This document shows, in pieces, positions 54,768 to 64,000 of a stretch of 64,000 nucleotides of DNA (position 1 is its first letter; each line of letters begins with the position of its first letter). The DNA comes from Paraburkholderia sp. FT54 (lineage in GTDB: Bacteria > Pseudomonadota > Gammaproteobacteria > Burkholderiales > Burkholderiaceae): positions 1,488,001 to 1,552,000 of the forward strand of contig NZ_CP134195.1 in the NCBI RefSeq assembly GCF_031585635.1, given 5' to 3'. The notes beneath the pieces are model-generated. The model did no database searches and was not told the origin of the DNA. It saw nothing but the letters and a program-made list of their open reading frames with translations. The translations under genes were made by a program, and so were the position numbers.

Positions 54768-55970
54768 ATGTTCCCAGACCGTATCTTCTCCGGCATGCGG
54801 CCCACCGGGTCGTTGCACCTCGGCCACTATCACGGCGTGCTGAAAAACTGGGTGCGGCTGCAGTCCGAATACCCGTGTTTCTTCTGTGTGGTCGACTGGC
54901 ACGCGCTGACGACGCACTACGAAACGCCCGAAGTGATCGAAAAGAACGTCTGGGACGTGCTGATCGACTGGCTGGCCTCCGGCATCGATCCGGCGCAGGC
55001 CACGCTGTTCATCCAGAGCAAGGTGCCCGAGCATGCCGAACTGGCGCTGTTGCTCGGCATGAGCACGCCGCTCGGCTGGCTCGAACGCGTGCCGACCTAC
55101 AAGGAACAGCAGGAGAAGCTGAAGGACAAGGATCTATCCACCTACGGCTTCCTCGGCTATCCGGTGCTGATGGCGGCGGACATTCTGCTGTATCGCGGCT
55201 CGCTCGTGCCGGTCGGTGAAGACCAGGTGCCGCACGTCGAGATGACGCGTGAGATCGCGCGCCGTTTCAACTACCTGTATGGCCGCGAACCGGGCTTCGA
55301 AGAGAAAGCCAACGACGCCGCGAAGAAGCTCGGCGGCAAGCGTTCCAAGCTTTATCACGAACTGCGCAACGCCTACCAGCAGGAAGGCGACGACGAAGCG
55401 CTCGAACAGGCGCGCGCCATGTTGCAGGAGTCGCAGAGCCTGTCGATGAACGACCGCGAACGTCTGTTCGGCTACCTCGAAGGTTCGCGCAAGATCATTC
55501 TGGTCGAGCCGCAGGCCATGCTGACGGAAGCGTCGCGCATGCCGGGTCTGGACGGCCAGAAAATGTCGAAGTCGTACGGCAACACGATCGGCCTACGTGA
55601 AGACGCGGAAACCATCACGAAGAAAGTGCGCACCATGCCGACCGATCCGGCGCGCGTGCGCCGCACCGATCCGGGCGATCCGGACAAGTGCCCGGTGTGG
55701 CAGCTTCATCAGGTCTACACGGACGAAGCCACGCACGAGTGGGTGCAGAAGGGCTGCCGGACGGCAGGCATCGGTTGTCTCGAGTGCAAGCAGCCGGTGA
55801 TCGAGGGCATTCTGCGCGAGCAGCAGCCCATGCTCGAGCGCGCCCAGAAGTACATGGACGATCCGTCGCTGTTGCGCGCGATCGTCGCCGACGGCTGCGA
55901 CAAGGCCCGCAGGTTCGCCACGGAAACCATGCGCGAAGTACGCGAAGCCATGGGCCTCTCGTACAACTGA
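54768..55970 (+). CDS. trpS: Tryptophanyl-tRNA synthetase with C-terminal cysteine motif
   Basis: Charges tRNA-Trp. 400 residues, about 65 longer than the 334-residue E. coli enzyme. HIGH-type motif PTGSLHLGHYHG, KMSKS in DGQKMSKSYGNT. The extra sequence includes a charged helical insert (FEEKANDAAKKLGGKRSKLY) and a C-terminal block. The four cysteines C308, C330, C337 and C340 form C-x21-C-x6-C-x2-C, nearly the C-x22-C-x6-C-x2-C motif that binds [4Fe-4S] in Thermotoga maritima TrpRS (family knowledge). Confidence 0.95.
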   Translation: MFPDRIFSGMRPTGSLHLGHYHGVLKNWVRLQSEYPCFFCVVDWHALTTHYETPEVIEKNVWDVLIDWLASGIDPAQATLFIQSKVPEHAELALLLGMSTPLGWLERVPTYKEQQEKLKDKDLSTYGFLGYPVLMAADILLYRGSLVPVGEDQVPHVEMTREIARRFNYLYGREPGFEEKANDAAKKLGGKRSKLYHELRNAYQQEGDDEALEQARAMLQESQSLSMNDRERLFGYLEGSRKIILVEPQAMLTEASRMPGLDGQKMSKSYGNTIGLREDAETITKKVRTMPTDPARVRRTDPGDPDKCPVWQLHQVYTDEATHEWVQKGCRTAGIGCLECKQPVIEGILREQQPMLERAQKYMDDPSLLRAIVADGCDKARRFATETMREVREAMGLSYN

Positions 55971-55984
55971 GCCGCGCTGAAGTG

Positions 55985-56584
55985 ATGAGCACTCCCGCTA
56001 CCGCCATGCATGGATTGGGCGAGCCGTCGCCCTGGGTGCGCGATTGGGCGCATCTGGTCGCGGCGGGCGGCGCGGTGCTCGATGTCGCGTCCGGGGCGGG
56101 GCGGCATGCGCGGTTCTTTGCGTCGCTGGGGCATCCGGTCACCGCCATCGACCGCGACACGGCGGCGCTCGACGCGCTGCGGGGCGTTCCGCTCGTCACC
56201 CCGCTCGAAGCCGACCTCGAAGGCGCCGCGTGGCCGTTGTCCGCTGACGCGAAATTCGCCGCCGTCGTGGTGACGAACTACCTGCACCGGCCGCTCTTTG
56301 CGCTGCTGTTGCGCGCGCTTGCGCCCGGCGGCGTACTGGTTTACGAGACCTTCGCGCAAGGAAACGAAAGCGTTGGCAAACCCTCTAATCCGGCGTTTCT
56401 GCTGGCGCCCGGCGAGCTTCTCGACCGCGTGCGCGGCCAGCTCCGGGTGGTCGCTTTTCAGGACGGTTTTCTCGCGCAGCCGCGCCCGGCCTACGTCCAG
56501 CGGATCTGCGCAATCCAGGAGGCGGAGCGCTCAGACGACCCCGCGCAGGCGGCACCCCCGCCTTGTTACGAGTTGGCTGGGTAA
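55985..56584 (+). CDS. SAM-dependent methyltransferase, class I
   Basis: 199 residues. SAM-binding motif I AVLDVASGAGRHARFFASLG, Asp of motif II in AIDRDTAAL, then VVVTNYLHRPLFALL. Short TehB/UbiE-like form; acceptor unknown. Start ATG only 14 bases after trpS, so probably co-transcribed. Confidence 0.85.
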   Translation: MSTPATAMHGLGEPSPWVRDWAHLVAAGGAVLDVASGAGRHARFFASLGHPVTAIDRDTAALDALRGVPLVTPLEADLEGAAWPLSADAKFAAVVVTNYLHRPLFALLLRALAPGGVLVYETFAQGNESVGKPSNPAFLLAPGELLDRVRGQLRVVAFQDGFLAQPRPAYVQRICAIQEAERSDDPAQAAPPPCYELAG

Positions 56585-56589
56585 TCCGC

Positions 56590-56595
56590 TACAAT
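56590..56595 (+). promoter_or_regulatory. Candidate -10 box of dapA
   Basis: TACAAT 32 bases upstream of dapA, within GCTACAATCGCGG, a context often seen before genes here. No clear -35. Confidence 0.4.
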
Positions 56596-56627
56596 CGCGG
56601 TTTACCTGATCAAATTCATGGCGTTTC

Positions 56628-57542
<915 letters not shown>

Positions 57543-57675
57543 ACGGATAGCGTCCGCGGCACCCTCCAGCGCCAACGAAAGCCTGCCACCGGCACTCCCT
57601 TAACCGACGTCGATCCAGCCCGCGTTCCCGGCACACAGAACCAAGGCACCGCGTTCCAGCATCACGAAGGACCTC

Positions 57676-58812
57676 ATGAAACGTTCCGCACTCTCCCTCC
57701 ACGCAACCCGCATGGCGGCGCTGGCGCTTGCCCTCACGACGCTCGCCGGCTGTGACACGCTGAACGACTGGTTTGCTTCCGACCGCGTCAACTACAAGGG
57801 CGCGGCAAGCGCGCCGCCGCTGGCCGTTCCGGGCGATCTGAGCACCACCAAGACCGACGAGCGCTACGTCGCGCCGCCTGCCAATCTGGCGCTGGGCGGC
57901 GCGCAGACGCGCGCGGTGACGGCCGCCGGCAATTCGACTGAAGGCCAGCCGAACGCGCAGGATCCGCTCGGCATGCATATCGAACGTGACGGCGATCGCC
58001 GCTGGCTGGTCGTCGACGGCCGTTCGCCGGAACAACTGTGGCCGCAGTTGCAGGAGTTCTGGCAGGAAAACGGCTTCGCGCTGAAGACCGACGCGCCGGC
58101 CACCGGCATCATGACGACCGACTGGGCTGAAAACCGCGCCAACATTCCGGACGACTGGTTCCGCCGCACGGTCGGCAAGGTCATCGACTTCGCGTATTCG
58201 TCGGGCACGCGTGACAGTTTCCGCACGCTCGTCTCGCGTGCGGGCGACACGACCGACATCTCCATTACGCACAGCGCCATGGAGGAAGTGTTGACGGGGC
58301 AGGACAAGACGTCGTCGCGTTGGGAAGAGCGCCCGCGCGATCCGGCGCTCGAGGCGCTGTTCCTCACCAAGCTGATGCAAAAGTTCGGCCTGACCGAAGC
58401 GCAATCCAAACAACTGCTGACCGACGCGCGTACGGCGGTTGCGCCGACCACGATCGATCAAAGCGCCGGCGCATCCACGCTTGACCTGCCGGAGTCGTTC
58501 GATCGCGCATGGCTGCGTGTGGGCCTCGCGCTCGACCGCACCAACTTCACCGTCGACAACCGCGATCGCGCGAAGGGTATCTACTACGTGCGCTACGCGG
58601 ACTCGATGCAGGAACTGAAGAAAGAAGGGCTGTTCGGCAAGCTGTTCTACAGTGGCAATTCGTCGAAGAAGCCGGCTCAGGAATTCCTCGTCAACGTGCG
58701 CTCGAAGGGCGACACGGTGACGCAGGTGGCGGTGCTGACGGCGAACGGGCAGGTCGACAATTCGTCCGACGCGCAGCGCATCGTGACGCTGCTGCACGCG
58801 CAACTGAACTAA
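57676..58812 (+). CDS. bamC: Outer-membrane assembly lipoprotein BamC (NlpB)
   Basis: Lipoprotein of the BAM complex. 378 residues. Signal peptide with lipobox TTLAGC, long unstructured N-terminal segment (VNYKGAASAPPLAVPGDL), then two helix-grip domains. GAAGGA ribosome site, downstream of dapA. Confidence 0.93.
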   Translation: MKRSALSLHATRMAALALALTTLAGCDTLNDWFASDRVNYKGAASAPPLAVPGDLSTTKTDERYVAPPANLALGGAQTRAVTAAGNSTEGQPNAQDPLGMHIERDGDRRWLVVDGRSPEQLWPQLQEFWQENGFALKTDAPATGIMTTDWAENRANIPDDWFRRTVGKVIDFAYSSGTRDSFRTLVSRAGDTTDISITHSAMEEVLTGQDKTSSRWEERPRDPALEALFLTKLMQKFGLTEAQSKQLLTDARTAVAPTTIDQSAGASTLDLPESFDRAWLRVGLALDRTNFTVDNRDRAKGIYYVRYADSMQELKKEGLFGKLFYSGNSSKKPAQEFLVNVRSKGDTVTQVAVLTANGQVDNSSDAQRIVTLLHAQLN

Positions 58813-58819
58813 GCGGACC

Positions 58820-59593
58820 GTGAGGTTCGCGAGTCTCGGCAGCGGCAGTGAAGGCAATGCCTTGCTGGTGGAAGCGCAAAGCGGTGCGACCACCACGCGC
58901 GTGCTGCTCGACTGCGGGTTTTCTGCCAAGGAAGTCGAGCGGCGTTTGGCGCGGCTCGGCGCGAGTGTCGATGGACTCGACGCGATTCTGATTACGCACG
59001 AACATGGCGATCACATTGGCAGCGCGCTGACCTTGGCGCGCAAGTGGTCGATTCCGTTGTACATGAGCTGGGGCACCGCCCGCGCGGTGGGCGCCGACGA
59101 AGCCGATGTCGACCTGCAGGTGCTGTGGGGCGACGAAACGGTGGCAATCGGCGACCTCAGCATTCTCCCCTACACCGTTCCGCACGACGCCCGCGAGCCG
59201 CTGCAATACGTGCTCTCGAACGGCGCGAGCCGGCTCGGCGTGCTGACGGATGTCGGCACGTCCACGCCGCATATCAGCTCAGTGCTGAGCGGCTGCGACG
59301 CGCTGGTGCTCGAATGCAATCACGATGTGCGGATGCTGGCGGGCAGCCGCTATCCGCAATCGCTGAAGGCACGCATCGGCGGCAATCATGGGCACTTGAA
59401 CAACGACGCGGCGGCTGAGATTTTGGCCTCTCTCGATCGTTCGAGATTGCGCCACCTGGTCGCCGCGCATCTGAGCCAGCAGAACAATTTGCCAGAACTG
59501 GCGCAGGCCGCCATGGCCGGTGTGCTGGGCGCGGCGCCGACGGAAGTGGTGGTGGCTTCGCAGGATGAGGGGTTTGCGTGGCTGAGCGTGTGA
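58820..59593 (+). CDS. MBL-fold metal-dependent hydrolase (YycJ/WalJ-like)
   Basis: 257 residues with a GTG start seven bases after bamC. Metal motifs THEHGDHIGSALTLA, DVGTSTP and HLSQQNNLPELA are those of the YycJ branch, which is thought to act as a nuclease (mismatch-repair-linked exonuclease in some bacteria). Probably the last gene of the dapA-bamC transcript. Confidence 0.9.
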   Translation: MRFASLGSGSEGNALLVEAQSGATTTRVLLDCGFSAKEVERRLARLGASVDGLDAILITHEHGDHIGSALTLARKWSIPLYMSWGTARAVGADEADVDLQVLWGDETVAIGDLSILPYTVPHDAREPLQYVLSNGASRLGVLTDVGTSTPHISSVLSGCDALVLECNHDVRMLAGSRYPQSLKARIGGNHGHLNNDAAAEILASLDRSRLRHLVAAHLSQQNNLPELAQAAMAGVLGAAPTEVVVASQDEGFAWLSV

Positions 59594-59657
59594 TAGGCGG
59601 ATGACGCGCTTGTGCTTGTGCCCGCTTGCGCCGGGCGCTTGCCCGACGCGGCCCATA

Positions 59658-59693
59658 AAAAAGCCCATAACGATCACTCGTTATGGGCTTTTT
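59658..59693. terminator. Bidirectional terminator after the MBL-fold gene
   Basis: 16-bp stem AAAAAGCCCATAACGA / TCGTTATGGGCTTTTT with loop TCAC; convergent genes on both sides. Confidence 0.93.
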
Positions 59694-59736
59694 CTTTCAG
59701 GGCGCCGCGTTTCGCACGCCGCGCCCTGAATCAGGC

Positions 59737-60435
59737 TTAGTTGCGGTTGCCGCCGAAGATGCCGAGCAGCGCCAGCAGGTTGACGAACACGTTGTACAGA
59801 TCCAGGTAGATCGCGAGGGTAGCGGTGATGTAATTCGTTTCACCGCCGTTCACGACGCGCTGCACGTCGAACAGCATGTAGGCCGAGAAGATCACGATGG
59901 CCATGACCGACACCGTGAGCATGAGCGCCGGCAGATGCAGGAACACGTTCGCGACCGATGCGAGCAGCAGCACGATCACGCCCATGAACAGCCACTTGCC
60001 GAGGCCCGAGAAGTCACGCTTGCTGACCGTGGCGATGGTTGCCATCGACGCGAAGATCACACCAGTGCCACCGAAGGCGAGCATGATCAGCGACGGGCCG
60101 TTCGAAAAACCGAGCACGAAGCTCAGGATGCGCGACAGCATCAGGCCCATGAAGAACGTGAAGCCGAGCAGCACGAACACACCGGCCGCGCTGTCTTTGG
60201 TCTTCTGGATGGCGAACATGAAGCCGAAGGCGATCGCGAAGAACGCCAGCATGCTCATGGCCGGACTGGTGGCGGCGAACAGCGAGAATCCGGTGGTGAG
60301 CCCCACCCACGCGCCGAGCACTGTTGGAATCATGGACAGCGCGAGCAGCCAGTAGGTGTTCCGTAGCACGCGGTTACGCGTTTCGACCGTGCTGACCGCG
60401 CCATTGCGGCCAAAGCTATACGGATGATCGTTCAT
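59737..60435 (-). CDS. Bax inhibitor-1/YccA-family membrane protein
   Basis: 232 residues with seven predicted TM helices. Pattern SPAMSMLAFFAIAFGFMF, IFSAYMLFDVQRVV and the closing DLYNVFVNLLALLGIF match the BI-1 family; the conserved Asp pair near the end (LFDVQR, YLDLYN) is the putative pH-sensing di-aspartyl site. It is a candidate ion channel or FtsH modulator. Ribosome site AAGGAGAG. Confidence 0.93.
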   Translation of the reverse strand: MNDHPYSFGRNGAVSTVETRNRVLRNTYWLLALSMIPTVLGAWVGLTTGFSLFAATSPAMSMLAFFAIAFGFMFAIQKTKDSAAGVFVLLGFTFFMGLMLSRILSFVLGFSNGPSLIMLAFGGTGVIFASMATIATVSKRDFSGLGKWLFMGVIVLLLASVANVFLHLPALMLTVSVMAIVIFSAYMLFDVQRVVNGGETNYITATLAIYLDLYNVFVNLLALLGIFGGNRN

Positions 60436-60676
60436 GGTCTCTCCTTACCTCAGAAGCGTGATGCGTATGGTTGTGAAGCGGGTAGTGGTGAGTCGGGCAG
60501 CGCCGGTGGGAATTTCTGTCACCGGCCGCGGCGCTCTCATCCCTAAGATTGGCGCGCGGGCAGGGAGTTTCAATGCCCTGAAAATACCGACATTGCCTAC
60601 GCTACCAGTATTCGGGAATTCCTGCTTGGAGTCTTTCAGTTCTGTAAGGGTTCAATCGCAATCATACACGGGAACA

Positions 60677-60685
60677 TGCTACAAT
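60677..60685 (+). promoter_or_regulatory. Extended -10 promoter of ndk
   Basis: TGC-TACAAT (TG at 60677-60678, TACAAT at 60680-60685), 46 bases upstream of the ndk ATG. An extended -10 makes a -35 less necessary. Confidence 0.55.
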
Positions 60686-60731
60686 AGCGGATTCATTTGA
60701 ATCTGTAACCTCTTAATTTTTTGGAGTTTTT

Positions 60732-61157
60732 ATGGCGATCGAACGCACCCTGTCGATTATCAAGCCGGACGCAGTGGCCAAGAACGTGATCGGCCAGATC
60801 TACAGCCGTTTCGAAAACGCTGGTCTGAAGATCGTGGCTTCGCGCATGGTTCACCTGTCGCGCGCCGACGCGGAGAAGTTCTACGCTGTGCACGCTGCAC
60901 GTCCGTTCTTCAAGGACCTGGTCGATTTCATGATTTCGGGCCCGGTCGTCGTGCAAGCGCTGGAAGGCGAAAACGCGATCCTGAAGCACCGCGACCTGAT
61001 GGGTGCAACGGATCCGAAGAAGGCGGAAAAGGGCACGATCCGCGCCGACTTCGCCGACAGCATCGACGCGAACGCAGTGCACGGTTCCGACGCCGCTGAA
61101 ACGGCTGCCGTCGAAATCGCATTCTTCTTCCCGCAAGTGAACGTCTACTCGCGTTAA
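60732..61157 (+). CDS. ndk: Nucleoside diphosphate kinase
   Basis: Makes NTPs and dNTPs from NDPs. 141 residues, standard. [19 protein letters not shown] at the start, and the phospho-His in [20 protein letters not shown] ribosome site. Confidence 0.98.
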   Translation: MAIERTLSIIKPDAVAKNVIGQIYSRFENAGLKIVASRMVHLSRADAEKFYAVHAARPFFKDLVDFMISGPVVVQALEGENAILKHRDLMGATDPKKAEKGTIRADFADSIDANAVHGSDAAETAAVEIAFFFPQVNVYSR

Positions 61158-61318
61158 GCAGGACTTGCCTCGTGCGATTCGTGCAGCCGATCTGATTTAT
61201 CGCACGAATCGCCCGGCAAAGTAGTAAGGTAAAAGCAGCAGGAATGGGCGCGAACGGCATTGCGTTCATGCAGCTTGTTGCATGAACGTACTCTCGCACT
61301 GAAATGGCAGGATTCGAT

Positions 61319-62470
61319 ATGACGAGCAGTCCCACCGTCAACCTTCTCGACCTCGACGCCCAAGGGCTTGTCGCCTACTGCGACAGCCTGGGCGAGAAGC
61401 CGTTTCGCGCCAAGCAATTGCAGCGCTGGATTCACCAATACAACGCGGCCGACTTCGACGGCATGACCGATCTGGCAAAGTCCTTGCGCGAAAAGCTCAA
61501 GGGGCGCGCCGCCATCTCGATGCCGGGCATCGTCAGCGACCATATTTCCACCGACGGCACACGCAAGTGGCTGATCGACGTCGGCAACAGCAACGCGGTT
61601 GAAACCGTCTACATTCCCGAAGAAACACGCGGCACGCTGTGTGTGTCGTCGCAGGCCGGGTGCGCGGTCAACTGCCGTTTCTGTTCGACCGGCAAACAGG
61701 GTTTCTCCCGCAATCTCACCACTGGCGAAATTATCGGCCAGTTGCGCATGGCTGAGTTCGCGCTGCGCGCGTCGCGCGGCGTGGACGGCGGCCGCGCCAC
61801 GGGTGGTGACGGCAAGGGCGAGCGGGTCGTCACGAACGTCGTGATGATGGGCATGGGCGAGCCGCTGCTCAATTACGACGCGGTCGTGCCGGCCATGCGC
61901 CTGATGCTCGACGACAACGCCTACGGCCTGTCGCGCCGCCGTGTCACGCTGTCCACCTCGGGCGTCGTGCCCATGATGGACCGGCTCGGCGCCGATCTGC
62001 CGGTGGCGCTTGCGGTCTCCTTGCATGCGCCGAGCGATCCGCTGCGCGACATGCTTGTGCCGCTGAACAAGAAGTACCCGCTGCGCGAACTGATGGCGGC
62101 TTGCCAGCGCTATCTGAAGGTCGCGCCGCGCGACTTCATTACGTTTGAATATTGCATGCTCGACGGCGTCAACGACAGCGAAGCGCAAGCGCGCGAATTG
62201 CTGGCCGTCACGCGCGACGTGCCGTGCAAGTTCAACCTGATTCCGTTCAATCCGTTCCCCGAATCGGGCCTCATCCGCTCGAAACCGGAACAGATCAAGC
62301 GGTTTGCACAAGTGTTGATGGACGCGGGCGTCGTCACCACGGTGCGTAAGACACGCGGCGATGATATCGACGCTGCCTGCGGTCAGTTGGCCGGCGCGGT
62401 GCAAGACCGCACACGGCTCGTTGAGCGCACCGGGAAGGCGGCGAAGATCATCGAGGTTCGCGCCGTGTAA
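61319..62470 (+). CDS. rlmN: Dual-specificity RNA methyltransferase RlmN
   Basis: Radical SAM enzyme that methylates C2 of A2503 in 23S rRNA and A37 in tRNAs. 383 residues. [19 protein letters not shown] holds the Cx3Cx2C cluster motif; [13 protein letters not shown] near the C-terminus carries the catalytic Cys. The [10 protein letters not shown] start follows AGGATTCGAT; an ATG five codons earlier is possible. Needs a [4Fe-4S] cluster. Order ndk-rlmN-rodZ-ispG is conserved. Confidence 0.96.
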   Translation: MTSSPTVNLLDLDAQGLVAYCDSLGEKPFRAKQLQRWIHQYNAADFDGMTDLAKSLREKLKGRAAISMPGIVSDHISTDGTRKWLIDVGNSNAVETVYIPEETRGTLCVSSQAGCAVNCRFCSTGKQGFSRNLTTGEIIGQLRMAEFALRASRGVDGGRATGGDGKGERVVTNVVMMGMGEPLLNYDAVVPAMRLMLDDNAYGLSRRRVTLSTSGVVPMMDRLGADLPVALAVSLHAPSDPLRDMLVPLNKKYPLRELMAACQRYLKVAPRDFITFEYCMLDGVNDSEAQARELLAVTRDVPCKFNLIPFNPFPESGLIRSKPEQIKRFAQVLMDAGVVTTVRKTRGDDIDAACGQLAGAVQDRTRLVERTGKAAKIIEVRAV

Positions 62471-62687
62471 TCGCGCGGGGATGGCGGGGCGCCGGCGTTC
62501 GGAGAGAATTCCGCGAACGCGCGACAAGCTGCCGTGCCGGTGTCGATTGAAAAGAAAGTTTGCAGAAGCGATCGGAAGCGGCACATCAGGCCGCACATTT
62601 TGTTATAAACGGTCTGCGATTGGGACGTGAGGCTTGAGCCGGTCCGGGTTGCACAAGTGAAAAAGAATCGACGCGAAAGGATTTGGG

Positions 62688-63779
62688 ATGAGTGAGCCGC
62701 AGCACCCGCAGCCGCAGGACACAGACACGAACGAAGGCCATCCGGCGCCAGTCGCACGGGCGGCGGTGCAGCCTGTTGTGCAGCCGGGCATGGACTCGTT
62801 GGCGGCGGTTGGCGCGCGCTTGACCCAATTGCGTGAATCGAAAGGCTGGACGATCGACGACGTATCGGCGCGTCTGAAGGTGAGTGCCGTCAAGCTGCGC
62901 GCGCTCGAATCGGGCGACATCAGCCACTTGCCGGACACCACCTTCGCGCTGGGCGTGGTGCGCAGCTACGCGAAGATGCTCGGCGCCGATCCCACGCCGT
63001 TCACGGCGGCATTGCGCCGCGAAAAGGGTGTGCCCGCGCCGGATCTGTCGATGCCGGCGTCGTCGGGTAAAGATTTGCCCCGCGGCAAGGTATCGCTTTC
63101 GCTGGGCGGCAGCGGGCAAAAGAGCCGCTCATGGTTGTGGGGCGTGGCGGCGGTGATCGTCGCGGTGATCGCGCTCGGCATGTGGCATACCAACGGCGGC
63201 GATTCGTCGGCGTGGCTCGCGCGGTTGAAAGCGACCGCGAACGGTGCCGCTGGCGGCGCGACCGGCGCATCGGGCGCGGTGGCGCAGGGGCAATCGGCAG
63301 GTTCGGAAGCCGCCGCGGAAGAGGCTGCTTCTGCGCCGGACGCGCAGGCGGCAGCAGAAAATGCAGCGTCGGCTACGCCGATGCCCGCGCCGCTCGCCAC
63401 CGGCACGGCGCCTTCGTCGGCGCCGGCAGTCACGGCAATGACGGCCGCGCCGAAAGCCGGGTCGCAAGCACCGGCTGCGGCAACTGCGCCGGGCGCGAGC
63501 GCGCCGGCGGCTACGGTCACGCCGGCTGCAGGTCAGTCGATCGTTGCGTTGAGCGTAAAACAGGACAGCTGGTTCAGCGTGCGTGGCAAAGATGGCAAGG
63601 AAGTGTTCTCCGGCCTCGTGCACGCAGGCGATACCAAGGAAGTAACGGGCGAAGCGCCGTTCAAGGTCACGGTCGGCAACAGGGCCGGTCTCGACTCGCT
63701 GACGCTCGATGGCCAGCCGGTCGATCCGTCGAAGTATGCGGCGGCCAAAGGCAACGTGGCGCGCTTCGCGCTGCCTTGA
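62688..63779 (+). CDS. rodZ: RodZ-like protein: cytoplasmic HTH, TM helix, DUF4115
   Basis: 363 residues. N-terminal Xre-type HTH (about 40-105; LTQLRESKGWTIDDVSARLK, LPDTTFALGVVRSYAKML), one TM helix SWLWGVAAVIVAVIALGMW at about 145-163, an Ala/Pro/Gly-rich linker and a periplasmic DUF4115 beta domain (about 280-363, SIVALSVKQDSWFSVRGK). RodZ tethers MreB to the membrane. The same genes occur in this order before ispG in many Proteobacteria. Confidence 0.88.
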   Translation: MSEPQHPQPQDTDTNEGHPAPVARAAVQPVVQPGMDSLAAVGARLTQLRESKGWTIDDVSARLKVSAVKLRALESGDISHLPDTTFALGVVRSYAKMLGADPTPFTAALRREKGVPAPDLSMPASSGKDLPRGKVSLSLGGSGQKSRSWLWGVAAVIVAVIALGMWHTNGGDSSAWLARLKATANGAAGGATGASGAVAQGQSAGSEAAAEEAASAPDAQAAAENAASATPMPAPLATGTAPSSAPAVTAMTAAPKAGSQAPAAATAPGASAPAATVTPAAGQSIVALSVKQDSWFSVRGKDGKEVFSGLVHAGDTKEVTGEAPFKVTVGNRAGLDSLTLDGQPVDPSKYAAAKGNVARFALP

Positions 63780-63791
63780 CAGATACGGTAT

Positions 63792-63823
63792 GCGCCGCGG
63801 CCAACCGGTCCGCGGCGCTTTTT
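63792..63823 (+). terminator. Terminator between the rodZ-like gene and ispG
   Basis: GCGCCGCGG (63792-63800) and CCGCGGCGC (63810-63818) with a nine-base loop, then TTTTT. It would stop transcription before ispG. Confidence 0.75.
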
Positions 63824-63877
63824 CAATTCAGGCGCTACGTCTTCTGTGTGGCGCATGCGGCGTAAATGGGTTTTTCG

Positions 63878-64000
63878 ATGCAATCCGAAGCTCAATCCCA
63901 ATCGAGTAGCAAGATCGTTTCAACCGAGCCGGTGTTCGGCGGCCAGGCCGCGCGGCGCAAGTCGCACGCGGTCGACGTCCGTTGGGGCGGCCAGCTCGTC
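63878..64000 (+). CDS. ispG: 4-hydroxy-3-methylbut-2-enyl diphosphate synthase, N-terminus only
   Basis: First 41 residues visible: MQSEAQSQSSSKIVSTEPVF, then GGQAARRKSHAVDVRWGG, and the gene runs off the right edge. The RRKSHAVDVRWGG pattern is typical of IspG in Burkholderia. IspG is a [4Fe-4S] enzyme of the MEP isoprenoid pathway; the cluster cysteines lie outside the window. Confidence 0.85.
   Translation, partial: MQSEAQSQSSSKIVSTEPVFGGQAARRKSHAVDVRWGGQLV

Overview
The window is a GC-rich, densely coded piece of a betaproteobacterial chromosome, almost certainly Burkholderia sensu lato and most like Paraburkholderia. The pointers are the codon bias, a homodimeric AceE followed by an AceF with two lipoyl domains and an E3 that carries its own lipoyl domain, a phasin gene beside that operon, the gene orders recJ-prfB-lysS, iscRSUA-hscBA-fdx-iscX and pyrG-kdsA-eno-ftsB, and a CCTACTTTTCTTTG palindromic repeat that I recall from these genomes. 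It looks like a core chromosome region. I see no insertion sequence, prophage, CRISPR array, rRNA or tRNA gene.

Layout. 1-3.8 kb: oligopeptidase A (cut by the window edge) and folD on the minus strand, with a membrane acyltransferase between them on the plus strand. 4.2-7.3 kb: a two-component pair (PAS sensor kinase plus FixJ-type regulator), divergent from the pyruvate dehydrogenase operon aceE-aceF-lpdA (7.6-14.1 kb). 14.5-15.1 kb: a phasin with a well-formed promoter flanked by two related palindromes. 15.8-20.4 kb: a PBP7-type endopeptidase, an IclR regulator and divergent lutAB for lactate oxidation. 20.6-22.3 kb: two small envelope proteins and a low-molecular-weight phosphatase. 22.3-28.7 kb: the complete ISC iron-sulfur assembly operon behind two IscR boxes. 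28.7-36.2 kb: a glycine-zipper protein, then lysS, prfB (with its programmed +1 frameshift), recJ and a putative mutase-like gene on the minus strand. 36.6-43.1 kb: lolC/E, lolD, tatD, comEC and a hydrolase. 43.3-47.9 kb: pyrG, kdsA, eno, ftsB. 48-52.3 kb: a lipoprotein, Hsp33, a gamma-carbonic anhydrase, a ferritin-like DUF455 protein and a hydrolase. 52.4-59.6 kb: a PHP phosphatase, a YciO protein, an M50 peptidase, trpS, a methyltransferase, dapA, bamC and a metallo-beta-lactamase-fold protein. 59.7-64 kb: a BI-1 protein, ndk, rlmN, a RodZ-like protein and the start of ispG.

How the parts connect. The first 20 kb link lactate and pyruvate oxidation to acetyl-CoA and polyhydroxyalkanoate storage: LutAB makes pyruvate, the PDH complex makes acetyl-CoA, and phasin coats PHA granules. 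The ISC operon supplies clusters that LutA/LutB, RlmN, IspG and IscR need. The tryptophanyl-tRNA synthetase here also carries a four-cysteine pattern close to that of known [4Fe-4S] TrpRS enzymes. The best leads are non-coding: a 56-bp interrupted palindrome upstream of aceE, the bracketed phasin promoter, an IclR-type operator, a small family of intergenic CTTCCTTCGGGG repeats, and several perfect 12-14 bp hairpins without U-tracts. I did not find a convincing new multi-gene system.
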